Shown in pieces: positions 27,542 to 38,822 of a stretch of 64,000 bases of DNA. The position numbers and the translations under genes are program-made. Origin of the DNA: Paramecium octaurelia (lineage: Eukaryota > Ciliophora > Oligohymenophorea > Peniculida > Parameciidae); assembly GCA_905182995.1 (NCBI GenBank), contig CAJJDP010000004.1, positions 758,764 through 822,763 on the forward strand, in the 5' to 3' direction. Under the pieces are notes generated by a model that did not search any database, was not told the DNA's origin, and saw nothing but the letters and a program-made list of their open reading frames with translations. Positions within the stretch are counted from its first letter, which is position 1, and the number at the start of each line of letters is the position of its first letter.

Positions 27542-27543
27542 TA

Positions 27544-27548
27544 TTTTT
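27544..27548 (+). terminator. RNA polymerase III terminator of tRNA-Ile
   Basis: Five T residues three bases downstream of the tRNA 3' end, the usual Pol III stop signal. Confidence 0.75.
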
Positions 27549-27738
27549 AATTTTGGAAAACTTATTTAAATAGTTTTTTTGATAATATAACATAGTGATA
27601 GGAAATAAATAGTAAAAACCATTTGAAAAATAAGTATCTAAAACAAATTTATAAATATTATCAACAATTTATATTTATGAACTAATGAAAATAAAATTTG
27701 TTCAAGTATTAAAAATAACTCTGAATTTTCAAACACCA

Positions 27739-28403
27739 TCATTAATATAATTTTCCAATTAATATATCCTATATTATGATATCTTTATGATAAAAAATGC
27801 TTTTAATTAGTAGAATCAGTAGTTTTACTTAAAAAGAATTATTATTTATGAGCTTCAATTAAAAGAATCCTCTCAACCTCTTGTTGGAATTTCGATAGGA
27901 ACTACCTTGAAATGTCTCCCCTATACTCTTATTTTTATCATAAAAAAATTTTTCACCTAATTTTAATTCTATTCTCATCCAAGCTAGAGAGATACAGCTT
28001 GTGTTTTTAAATCTCATAGAAAGTGTTACTTAAAATCAAAAACAATAGCACAACTATATATAACTTAATAGATTATATTGCCAATTTCTCTCATAACTAT
28101 TGAATTCTTACTTTTCCTAAAAATTTGTTTTAAGTTTAGATTTGAATAAAAGGATTAGAAAAAGTAAAAGGCTCATATTGTTTACAATTATTTCTTTTTT
28201 CTTGACTTTTCAGTTAATTGAAGCTTTCATTTACTGAATTAAAATTTTTCATTTGATTCTTGTTAACTTCGTATTTATAAATTTTTTCTGTTTATTTTGT
28301 GCTTTTCCATCCCACTCTTCAACTCTTTAACATTATTTTTCTTAAGTCTTTATTTCTTCAATTCTTCAAATAATTTTAGTATTTTATAAATTGTTTTTCT
28401 CAT
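27739..28403 (-). CDS. Hypothetical protein, model uncertain
   Basis: Start ATG 28403-28401 and stop TGA 27741-27739 are the likely ends. Coding-like stretches include MRKTIYKILKLFEELKK, KYEVNKNQMKNFNSVNES followed by KRNNCKQYEPFTFSNPF, and near the 3' end RFKNTSCISLAWMRIELKLG and SIGETFQGSSYRNSNKR. They lie in different frames and I could not place every intron, so this may be an ordinary multi-intron gene or a decaying one. No family recognised. Confidence 0.4.
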
Positions 28404-28976
28404 TTTTCTTAAATGAAATAATGTGCTTGTATGTATGTATTAACAATTATCAATCAATATTTTTGTTAGACTCATTGGTGGTCCTATATTTTTTAACAAA
28501 TTTTAGAAGATATGTAATAAATATTCCTCAATTTAAATAGATTTGTTTTACTTTACATTTATATATGTATATCTGTACTATATATACAGATATATCATAT
28601 AAATATTAAAGTTTGAGAAAATTACAAAAAATAGTTATTAATTAACATTTAAAAGTTTTCAGTTACACATATGCAATTAAGAATGATTATTAAATATTTT
28701 AGATTTGGGGACACAATTATTAATATGCCAATCAACTCCACTATTATTTCTTTATAGTAACCATAGGTCTGAATTCATTTGTTGAAGATTTTATTGTACA
28801 ACTTTCATCCTGAAATTAAGTAACTGTACTTTTTGATTATTAGATTATGATTCTTAGGAAAGGATAGAATTGGAACATTTTAGGGTTATAAGACAGTAAA
28901 TACATTAGGGATTCCACAAAAGGGAATATATATTAACTTGAATTAATGAATCAATATTAAAATTTATATAAATAAC
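28404..28976. other. Intergenic upstream of ARF-like GTPase, with a hairpin
   Basis: 573 bp, AT-rich. It contains a 10-bp inverted repeat at 28568-28594 and no convincing gene. Confidence 0.5.
28568..28594. repeat. Inverted repeat, 10-bp arms
   Basis: TATATCTGTA at 28568-28577 pairs with TACAGATATA at 28585-28594 across a 7-nt loop. In such AT-rich DNA this can arise by chance. Confidence 0.45.
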
Positions 28977-29599
28977 ATGGGATGTGTTAATTCTCGAAGT
29001 GTTGACGTTTATCAAAGGAAATTCAAACTAGTTATTGTAGGGTTGGAAGGAAGTGGTAAAACAGCAATATTTGAATACATCAGACAAGGAAAATTTGTGC
29101 CAACAAAACCAACAGTTGGTTAGGAATTATAATTATCAATAGGTGTAAATGTAGATTTTAGTCATCCTGAATTTATGATTTTCGACGTGGGGGGAAAAGT
29201 GCCAAGTTTATGGAGTAACTATTACGAAAACACTGATGGACTAATTTTTATCATAGATTCTTCAAATAAGGAGTAGTTATATTAGGTGAAAGAGCAATTT
29301 GTTAAGTTGAATAAAGATTTAGAATACTTGAATGTATTACTAATTAAGTGAAATAGGTAGTAATTCTCATTATGTTTACAAAACAAGACAAAATGCATCT
29401 TGATAATCAGGTTTTGATCTAAGAATGCGGAGTGTTTGGATATCTAGAACAAGATACTATATTCTAAATGTGCAGCGCTAAAACCGGTGAGGGTGTTTAG
29501 GAAGGAATTTAAAAATTAATAAACTTAATCAAAAAACAATAAAAGCCGAACATTCCACTAAACCCAATAAAATAACATTAAAAAAAGATAGCAGTATGA
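28977..29599 (+). CDS. ARF-like small GTPase
   Basis: 199 residues, ATG 28977, TGA 29597-29599, one 23-nt intron at 29334-29356. MGCVNS supplies Gly2, and Cys3, for N-myristoylation and possible palmitoylation. G1 is GLEGSGKT, the switch I threonine lies in PTVGQEL, G3 is DVGGK, G4 is TKQD and G5 is CSAKTG, the ARF/ARL pattern. The usual DVGGQ glutamine is lysine here, which in ARFs would impair intrinsic hydrolysis. The C-terminal 25 residues are Lys/Gln/Pro-rich. A membrane-trafficking or ciliary role is likely from the family but the subfamily is not clear. The stop is 8 bp from the convergent myosin stop. Confidence 0.9.
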
Positions 29600-29607
29600 T
29601 AATTAAT

Positions 29608-32600
29608 TCAAAAATATAAATCTAAATCTATTTTACACAATTTATCATATGGTAAAGATTATATTTACTATAACTGTTATTTCTTCTGCATTATTTTTTA
29701 ATTATTGTTCTAGCCTCCATTTGAATTGATTTTACTGCTTTTCATTTAGTGTCTCTCACACATGTAATTACTCAAACTTTCAACATAAGGAGGATCAATA
29801 GTCCATACTCCACTTTATACCCAATTGGTCGTTAAATTTTTAATAACTTAGAATCCCTTCCCTAAATTGTTATCAAATAATCCACGTAGACAAGCATAAG
29901 TGCAATATATAATCGAAATATTATTGGAATAAGAACTGAGTACTCGGACAATCTAATACTCCTTTCGATTCAAATAGTTGCATTTTTAGATGAATGGTTT
30001 GAAATGACATTGCATAAGAATTGTGCCATTTGTACCACACCAAAATAATTGTTTATTTAGCACACAAGAGCATTTCATCCCAGCCATTACCTAATCTCCA
30101 TTTATTTATGATAACTTAGGTTTGTTGATGTTCTCAAAGTCACCAGTTCCCAATTAGCCATGCTCATTACATCCCCAAATAAATACTTTTTTCAGTGAAC
30201 TTAAAGCTATTACATGTTTATATCCACATTCCACTTATATGATTTTCTCATTAAATGGTAATCTTTCCACTTGTTCTCTAGATTTGTTATCCCCTAATCC
30301 CAATTGACCTTTCTCATTTTGACCATAACAATATAATCCTCCATTTTCACTTAAAAGTATTGTAAATGCACTTCCACATGACAATGAAGTGATTTTCACA
30401 TTTATTTAAATACATTTTAATTAATCATAAACTTTACCTTCTGAAATAAACAATAGTCTATTTCTATAAGCCTTGATAAATTCAACATTCTCATGTAACA
30501 ACTTAGGATGCTAAATATATTTATGTTAAAGACAACCCCAAATGAACAACCTATTATCATTTTGTTATAATAGACAATGATTTTATCCCATAGACATACT
30601 TTTCATCTTCCCAGTAAAACTCAAAGGGGTTGGACTATGTTTCTCTCCGTCTTATGTAAATCCTAATTAACTCATATCGTTTAAACCCCAACCATACAAT
30701 TTATTACAACATGCCCCAATTGTTGTGTTTTCTCCAACTTAAATAAATTGTAAAGGATTCTCCTTTTCAAAACTTTAGATAAATAAATCCTTGTAGTTCG
30801 ATGCAAATGTTCCATTGTAGCTATCAGAAGTATCTGAGATTATCTCCAAGTCTATAATAAAAGCAAATAAATATATTTTTGGCTGAATCAATGATTCCAT
30901 ACCCAGAATTAATGCTGAATCGTAGTCAGTTTTTTAACCCATTTTTAATCCAAATAAATCGCTCTCCTCCTGTAACTTTTGCTGTTGCAATTATTGTTCT
31001 AGTGGTAAAATATATTGGTCATATTATTATTTTAATTCTCTTCTCCTAGGTAATATCATTCTAAATCTCCTCTGAATTATTACAGCAGCTTATCTCATTC
31101 TCTAAAATACACAACTCAAATGTTTCATTCTAAAATAACCTTGAATCAAATAGGCCGCTTCGTGCATTTTGCTTAATCTCACTCTTACAATATATCCTCT
31201 AGCCCATCTCTATATAGTTTTTATTCTTTTTTCCATTCTTATTCGTCTTCCTACTTCTTTAATCTACTAGATTTCCTTTTTGTGATTTTTTCTAGTGTAA
31301 TAACCTCGATAGTATTTTTATATTATTATGGCAGCATTAAATCTTACCTAATCCCAAGATTTATCAATTATGATGTTCAAAATTCTTCTAATATTTAAGT
31401 ACTACATAATTCTCTTTTAAATTCTACTAATTCGAAAATTTTTTTGTATTTTCCTTACGCATTCTATTTTTTTTTTAAATTTATTTTCATGTATTTTACT
31501 TAAAATAGCACACTTTAAATATTCGATCTATTTTCTATATAACTTTTATTTCTTTCTAATTTAGTACATATAATAAAATTTTTAAATGAGGGTAGCAGCT
31601 TTCATCTTTTTTCTAAATTGTATTTTTCTTAATTTTCTTTTAATCCTTTTCGCCACTCTTTTAATCATTGCCATAAATTTTTTAAATTTCTCTCTCAATT
31701 AACACCTTCGAAAAGCAGATTAAATACATCGTGCCTTATCATTCTTCTCTTTCATCAACGAGGTGTAAATCTTATCAATCTAGGTCATTCCTGCTTCTTA
31801 TATAAAGATTTATGTATTTCCAAATAAGTATAAATCCTTAGGCAATTCACTAAATTGTTCTTAGAACATTTTTAAATCCAATGCCTTATAATCTTTATTT
31901 AATGGATCCTAGAATCCTCCTTCTTGAATGAATCTATATTTTAGGTAAAACCTCCAAAAATCTACTCTAATAGGGAACGATTCTTTTCTTACTTTTAATG
32001 AGTCTAAAACACCTAAATATCGAATTTATTTCATGGCATATTTATTATCCAATTTATTTGGAACCAATTCATCATTAGGTTTGATACAACGAATGAAATG
32101 AACTCCACATGATTGTAATTCTGTCATTAAACTTTTCATTTCATTTTTTATCTTCACAACAATTGATTTTGGTTTTGGTTATAATTAGACCATCTAGCTA
32201 TTGCATTTTGCTTCTAATAGTAATTATGGAATTTCATCTTGATTTTTTTCAACAAAATCTTAACAAGTATATTCTACATCTTTGGCAGTATGCTTTATAG
32301 TGAAGGTAGGCTTTGAAGAATTGGCAAATTTGAGTTCTTTTCGGAAAGATTATAATAATTATTAGTCAGACTAATTTAATCTACAAGCTTAATCAATCAG
32401 ATTAAATAAACAAACAGGAGGCTTATCAAACATATCAATCAATTAAGTGTTATCTTCGAATTTAATACTATCGACGAATTTTTCCAATCCTTCTCTTACA
32501 AATATTTTTTTCTCTTCTTTGAAAACGTATTCAATATATAATTAATGAAGTCTCTCATTTGAATAGTTAATCATCATTTATTCAAATCCATTAAAATTGT

Positions 32601-33801
32601 CGAAAACTTCAAAACCATATATATCCAATAAACCAATATATGTTGTTTTATCCTATTTAGCAATCAAAGTTTAGTTAAGTTTTTCAATAATCCAATTAAA
32701 TAATCTTTCATAAATTTCTTTAGCCCAAGAGTCTCTTATTCTAATACAATCAAGTAATTTAATAGGTGACATAATCTTTTCTTTTCCATAGACAGCCTAC
32801 TTTAAAGTTAAGGCTTTAACAATATCGTTGAAATCATAATCTAATAATTAGCAAATTTATTTCAATAGATCTTCGTTCTTTACATTACAAGGATTGGTGT
32901 TACCATAATTGCTATCATCAAATTATAATTCTCCAATCAATAAAACAGAATAAACAACTTAAAATACGGCTTCAGCATCAATATTAACAGTAGTGAATGC
33001 TTGGATCAATTCATCAAAAAATTTCTAACTGAAATAATTATCTGTGCCCAAATAATTAAAATTTTATCTTTAATACTTTGGATTGCCAAATAATAAATAA
33101 AATATGTGAAAATTTCTATCTGTTTTAGAATGGGAAACAACTCTACTCTTTTCCAATAGATAATTTACAATGTCTCCACCTACAATTTATTATTTTTCAT
33201 TCACAAAGAGTCTAGTGTACTTTCCAAATCTACTGGAATTCTTGTTCCTAATTGTTTTTGCATTACCAAATGCCTCTAAGATTGGATTGCATCCCATAAT
33301 CTTATCAGATAATTCACTTTCTTCTGAGTTGACACTAGTTAATAGATTAAGACAATATCTTGCATTTTCTGTTTTGCCTGCTCCACTTTCTCCAGATATG
33401 ACTATGGCTTAAGTTTTTTCAGTTAATTTGGTAAAAGCATATGCAGCAATTGCATAGGTGTGAGGTGTAATTGATTTATAGTTATGACGTTTTCTAATAA
33501 TATATTCTACATATTCTTATAGATTTGCATTGAGACTCTTAAACGGATTAATAACAATCAGAGTTGGTCCAACATATGTAAATATTTAATCGTTTTTGTA
33601 TCTCTCACTTAAGTTATATAAAAGTTATGGATCATTAATAATAGCTAGATTGACCATGTCGGCTTAAACATCCTCACATCTTTCCCACACTTGTCCATTC
33701 AATTTCCGACCATTTTCTTCACTTATATAGTTGTTTCCATCTGCAATTATACCTTTTATAAAATTATCACTCTCTAAAACCCAAACTTTATTACTAAACA
33801 T
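29608..33801 (-). CDS. Unconventional myosin with IQ motifs and C-terminal RCC1-like repeats
   Basis: 1397 residues with no intron needed, ATG 33801-33799, TGA 29610-29608. The motor has P-loop GESGAGKT near residue 142, switch [11 protein letters not shown], switch [12 protein letters not shown] near 387 and the actin-site sequence HFIRCIKPN. Residues ~700-940 hold at least six IQ-like helices (for example [22 protein letters not shown]), expected to bind calmodulin-type light chains. Residues ~1000-1310 carry RCC1/ATS1-type beta-propeller repeats ([50 protein letters not shown]). Myosins with this tail are known from ciliates and related protists. Cargo is unknown. It shares a 32-bp divergent promoter region with the PDI gene. 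Confidence 0.93.
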
Positions 33802-33833
33802 TCTAGAATAATAGTGATGTGTTAATTATTTTA
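33802..33833. promoter_or_regulatory. 32-bp divergent promoter region, myosin / PDI
   Basis: Only 32 bp lie between the myosin ATG and the signal-peptide ATG of the PDI gene. Both promoters must be compressed here or overlap the coding sequence. Confidence 0.55.
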
Positions 33834-35186
33834 ATGAACAAAGTTATCTGTCTTCTTTCACTATTGTTGGCTACTTCTTATGCACTTTATGACTCAAGAT
33901 CCAAAGTGCAACTCCTTACCCCTCAAACTTTCAGAGAGAAGGTGCTGAATTCTAAATCTCTTTGGATAGTGGAATTCTTTGCTCCATGGTGTGGTCATTG
34001 CAAAGCCCTTGCCCCTGAATACGAAAAAGCAGCAAAAACATTAGAAGGAATTGTGAATATAGCTGCAGTGGATGCAGATGCTCACAAAGATCTTGGAGGA
34101 CAATATGGTATCTAAGGATTCCCTACAATCAAATTTTTTGGAGAGAACAAAAATTCCCCATCTGATTATCAAGGAGAAAGATCGGCTTAGGCAATAATCA
34201 ACTTTGCATTAGAATAAGTCAAATCGGTAAATATCTATTCTATTTATTTTAGACTGTGAATGGTAGGTAAAAAGGTAGTTCTTCAAATAAAAATTAATAA
34301 AAATAATCCTCTGGTTCTGGATCCGGATCTGGCTCAGGATCAGCCGATGATGTTATTGTTCTTACAGATTCAACTTTTGATGAAAATGTACTAAAATCTA
34401 AAGATTCTTGGTTTGTTGAATTTTATGCTCCTTGGTGTGGTCACTGTAAGAAACTAGAACCAGAATGGAATAAAGTAGGATCAGAACTCAAAGGAAAGGT
34501 TAAAGTGGCTAAGGTTGATGCCACTGCAAATACCTAATTAGCATCTCGTTTCGGAGTTTCAGGATATCCAACTTTGAAATTCTTCCCTGCAGGTTTCTCT
34601 AATGATTCAGAAGCTATATCTTATGATGGAGCCAGAGATTCATCTGCAATGATAGAATATGCTTTAGAATAATCTAACAAATCAAAGAAGGTGGAAGTAG
34701 TAGAGTTACTATCAAAAGATGTTTTAACAGAAAATTGCATAGATTTCAATGGTATTTAATTATTATTATTATTTAGGTGTTTGCATTATTGCTTTTCTTC
34801 CTCACATTTATGATAGTAATAAATAAGAGAGAAATCAATATATCAATTAATTATTAGAAGTGGCAAAATCATTAAAAAACAAACCAGTCAATTTCTTATG
34901 GACTTAAGGAGGAGATAACTATGAATTTGAAGAAGCATTCTAATGTGCTGCTGCTCATCCTTCTGTTATGGCTTTAAGTGGTAGAAAATCTGTTTATGCT
35001 AAACTCAAAGGTGCTTTTAGCAAATAAAATATCGAATAGTAATCAAATTATATTAACTGTAGATTTGTCACTAATGTATTAAATGGAAGAGAACACTTCA
35101 ATCAATATTCCAGGCTTCCCAATTTTAAAAAAGTTGATAAATGGGATGGATAGGACCACAAACCAGTTTATAATGATGAATTTTGA
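33834..35186 (+). CDS. Protein disulfide isomerase, PDIA6/P5-like
   Basis: 433 residues, introns 34227-34252 and 34752-34776, TGA 35184-35186. I chose ATG 33834 because it opens a signal peptide ([17 protein letters not shown]); an in-frame ATG at 33819 would spoil it. Two thioredoxin domains each carry EF(F/Y)APWCGHCK, near residues 48 and 187, separated by a Ser-Gly repeat linker. The C-terminal domain ends [15 protein letters not shown], as in P5-type PDIs. It should form and rearrange disulfides in the ER. The chain ends in ...YNDEF with no KDEL-like retention signal visible. Confidence 0.93.
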
Positions 35187-35320
35187 AAATTGTGTAATTG
35201 AATAATTTATCGTTATCATTGTTAAATTTATTATATTTTTTATGTATTTAATTGAAATAGTATTATTCTTTCAATTTCCTTGATTATTAAAGAAATAATA
35301 TAATTAATTGTATATTTCTG

Positions 35321-35918
35321 ATGCAGCAAGAGGAAGAACAGTATTCGTGTTTAGAGGAGTTCTTTATTGACAGTTGCAGATTTGGGTAAGCATTTAGTAC
35401 ATAGTTAGAGATTATGAAGATGCAATTGGTTGCTTTGAAGATAATGTAGATTTGTTTTGGATTGACATTAATTAAAATAATTGCATTCGTATATTTATTA
35501 GCATTCAAACTAGATATGGTATCGGCTAACGGTCATTTATCTATTCTTGTAGAAATTATCTAGTATTCAAAAAAAACAAATATTGATCTACATAAACTCA
35601 TTAATCACCAAAATCAATATGGCTGTACTCCTCTACGTAAATATTCTAATTTTATCCAGATTGGGCTGTATTCAATAATTAATTAGCTATTATACCAGTC
35701 TTATTATAGAATGGAGCAGATATTTCAATAAAAAACTTAAACGGATTAACATGCATAGATGAAGCTGTCTCGCTTGATAAAACAGAAGTTGTAGTAAGGC
35801 ATTCTATTATTCTCAGGAATTGCTATCAAAAAATATATCTTTAACCGAAGACTAATAATAGACCTTTAATGAAGCTACTGATATATTAGAATAGGAAGAT
35901 GAAGATTAAGTTGAATGA
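35321..35918 (+). CDS. Small ankyrin-repeat protein
   Basis: 166 residues, ATG 35321, TGA 35916-35918, four introns (35386-35408, 35489-35513, 35637-35659, 35791-35816) whose removal gives an exact reading frame. Ankyrin repeats are visible as ANGHLSILVEII and QYGCTPLHWAVFNNQLAIIP followed by LLQNGADISIKNLNG. The ends are acidic (MQQEEEQ, EQEDEDQVE). It is probably a binding adaptor; the partner is unknown. It follows the PDI gene by 134 bp on the same strand. Confidence 0.8.
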
Positions 35919-36021
35919 TTTGTTTATATATTTTTATAGTTAATACAAAATAGACTTACTTTGTAACAAAAATAATACTAAAGCTTTATAATTTTAATTA
36001 TTTAATAAAAACAAATTAACA

Positions 36022-38025
36022 ATGAGCGTTAAAAAGCAATCATATGCAGGAAGCACAACAGATTATTCAGAAGCTATGTTTCAACCAAATTTTACATAGA
36101 GAAACCCAAACCTAAACTAAAATTACCAATTACCTCCCTAATATGCTCAATAATAACCTTTTCAAAACTAAAGGATTTCATTTGGTTAAGGGGATGTATG
36201 TCAGCCTCAACAAACCATGCCAAAGCAAAGATCTGATTACAACTATCAACCTCAATATCCAGTAACTGATATCAATAGTACATTTACAATGTTGCCCAAA
36301 GTATTTGAAATGGATTAGGATTTCTTACCTTAAGAAATCCTATTTCTGCTATCAGAGGAGAATAATCATCTCGATAGATTTAGAAAAAAAGTAGATAGGG
36401 AAAAGGAAAAGATTAAAAGAGATGTTAGCTCTATTAAGTTGGAAATTTCAAATATGATTGAAGATCTTGGAGTTTAGATGTAACAATTTGTAGATGAACA
36501 TTACAAAAGATATTTGAATGTTTATGCTGCTTTTAAGGATGAAGTTATTCAGTTTAAGAAAACAAAGTTAGAAGCCCCTCTAAATTTAGTACCTCCTCCA
36601 CCTCCAAATAATTTTGGAGATTGTTCTAATGCGAACTTGATCAAAGAGTTAGAAGAAATGAAATATTAAAATTATGTAAGCAAAGTTAATGCGTACATAA
36701 GCAATTTGGCTAGACAAAGAGTTGAATAAATACAAATTGTTTCAAAGGAATTATTATAATTGACAAGTCAGAATAGTGAATTCTACCACTCAGAGGCAAC
36801 TTTGAGATAACTGAATATTATAAAATAAGAAGTGGAAGAAAGATTAATAACCAAATTTGGTGACATGACTAATTACATCTTACCCTTAGATTTTATGGAA
36901 CAAAATTAATAGAAATAAATACCTTAGGAAATTAAAAGTTAAAGTAAACTCAATCTGGATACTTAATCTCTTCCTTAATCAGCTATCAAAATAAATCCTT
37001 ATTTAAATATCTAAGAGCCAAAATTAACTACTCTAAACTTTGAGCAGCAATTGAATTAATTTAACCAGTCCTCATAGACAATATAATAGTCTCCGATCCT
37101 ATAATTACAAAATCACTTTTTAAATACTCATACGATTTAAGGGAAGGTCACTGAATTATAAGAAATTTAGTCATAAGATATTAGACATAATGGAATGATA
37201 CTATGTTTCATCAATATTAAAGACAACCTAATTGCCACTGGGTCTAAAGATACTTTCATTAATATTTGGGATAATTCTTCTCTGGTATCTTAATTGAAGG
37301 GTCATACAGATGGGGTCTGCACATTAACTACAATCAAAGCCAATAATGTGCCTTTCTTCTTAGCATCTGGAAGTGACAATGGAGATAAATCAATTAAGAT
37401 ATGGAATTTATCAACTTTGAAAGAGCATAACACTTTAGTAGAACATCAAGCAGCTGTAGTTGCATTGTTATCATTGGATGATGGGTCAACTCTTGTGAGT
37501 GGATCATATGATAAATCGTTACTAATTTGGAATATCGATAATTAGAAACCAATTTAAAGATTGGCTGTTCATTCAAATGCTGTAACTTGTCTCACCTTAG
37601 CAAAAGGAAGATTCATTTCTGGAGGATTAGATCAAAATATCAATGTGTGGAAAATAATGAAAAATGCTTAAGGATAGTTTTAATAAGCCTAATTAGAAAG
37701 AACTATAAAAAATCAAACTCTTGTTTGTGCTTTGAATATTGTTTAAATCTAAAATAATGTAAATGATATTATAATTTCATAGATCAAAATCATTAGTGGA
37801 GGAAAAGATGGTAAACTAAGAGAGTTTGATGCCAATACTGGCGAACTATTGTCATCATAGTAAGTAACTAATGGTCCCATTGTGGAAATGATTGTTGCAT
37901 AAGATTATGTGAATTATTCTATTATCTCAATGTCAAATAAAGTAAAAATATTTAAATATTCTCCAATAGGATAGAAATTTGGTGATGACAAGTTAAGGAG
38001 TAAATAAGGTTTTGGATACAAATGA
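36022..38025 (+). CDS. Coiled-coil plus WD40 repeat protein
   Basis: 667 residues, one exon, ATG 36022, TGA 38023-38025. The N-terminal 90 residues are Gln/Pro-rich, residues ~105-300 form a coiled coil, and residues ~375-660 hold WD40 repeats (LIATGSKDTFINIWDN, FLASGSDNGDKSIKIWN, TLVSGSYDKSLLIWN, FISGGLDQNINVWK). No enzyme motif. Coding-like sequence continues in another frame past the TGA (VLDTNDQVFIEFGCGVYPK to a TGA at 38153-38155), so a short intron near 37981-37999 and a longer C-terminus are possible. Confidence 0.82.
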
Positions 38026-38208
38026 CCAAGTATTTATTGAGTTCGGATGTGGAGTTTATCCAAAAATGGAAGTTGTTGATAAAGGAGGACAATTATAGTT
38101 AAATATTATCTCATAAAAACAGGATATTTAGAAGATATTTAAGTATATCATTTGATTTATAACATATATATATATATATCAAAGATTAATTATTATCTAT
38201 CTATCTAT

Positions 38209-38766
38209 TCAACATTTTAGTTGTTCTATTAATTGAATAATTTAACTATAAATCTCTTCTATTGATAATTGTTATTCATTCAACTCTTTTACGCATCTTT
38301 ACTATTAAATGATTTATTGATCTGGATCAACTAGTTCAAGCTATTTATCTTGTGCTTATCTCAATAATTGAATAAATTAAGTTTTATATTGAAATGGAAT
38401 ATTTATATAAACGGACCCATCATTTCTTATAAAGCTTTTTGTATCGTTATTATGTTGTACGCATATTTAGCATTTTTATAAACATAACAGAACATCATTT
38501 ATTATTTTTTCTAAACTATCCAATTATTGTACTCTTTATTCAAATTTCTTAGGATCAATCATATCTCCAAATTATTAATCTATAATTTGGATTGCCAACT
38601 TTTATTTCATCTCTTATATTTTATTTGCATTGTTTAATATTGTTATATAATCAAATTGCAGTTTTTCATCTGATTGCAATTAATATTTTTTATTTAGAAT
38701 GTTGTAACATACCCCATATGTAATTTATTATTATGCAACTGCTTGTTATGTCCATGGATTCTTCAT
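38209..38766 (-). CDS. Hypothetical coiled-coil protein, 185 residues
   Basis: ATG 38766-38764, TGA 38211-38209, one exon. The product (MKNPWTQQAVAQQQITYG...) is Gln/Ile/Lys-rich and largely helical, with a CLQKCQICVQH cluster of cysteines near residue 105 and a C-terminal heptad-like stretch. I do not recognise it. It diverges from the giant TPR/IQ gene with 56 bp between starts. The AT-rich code-6 background makes 185 open codons moderately, not strongly, significant; amino acid composition supports coding. Confidence 0.6.
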
Positions 38767-38822
38767 TAAATGTTTGCTTCTTTAAATTTTGAATTTGTTG
38801 TTAATAATTCAAATTAATAAAA

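Noticed and set aside
33170-33412. Plus-strand ORF of 80 residues
   Set aside because: It lies antisense to the myosin P-loop region and has no features of its own.
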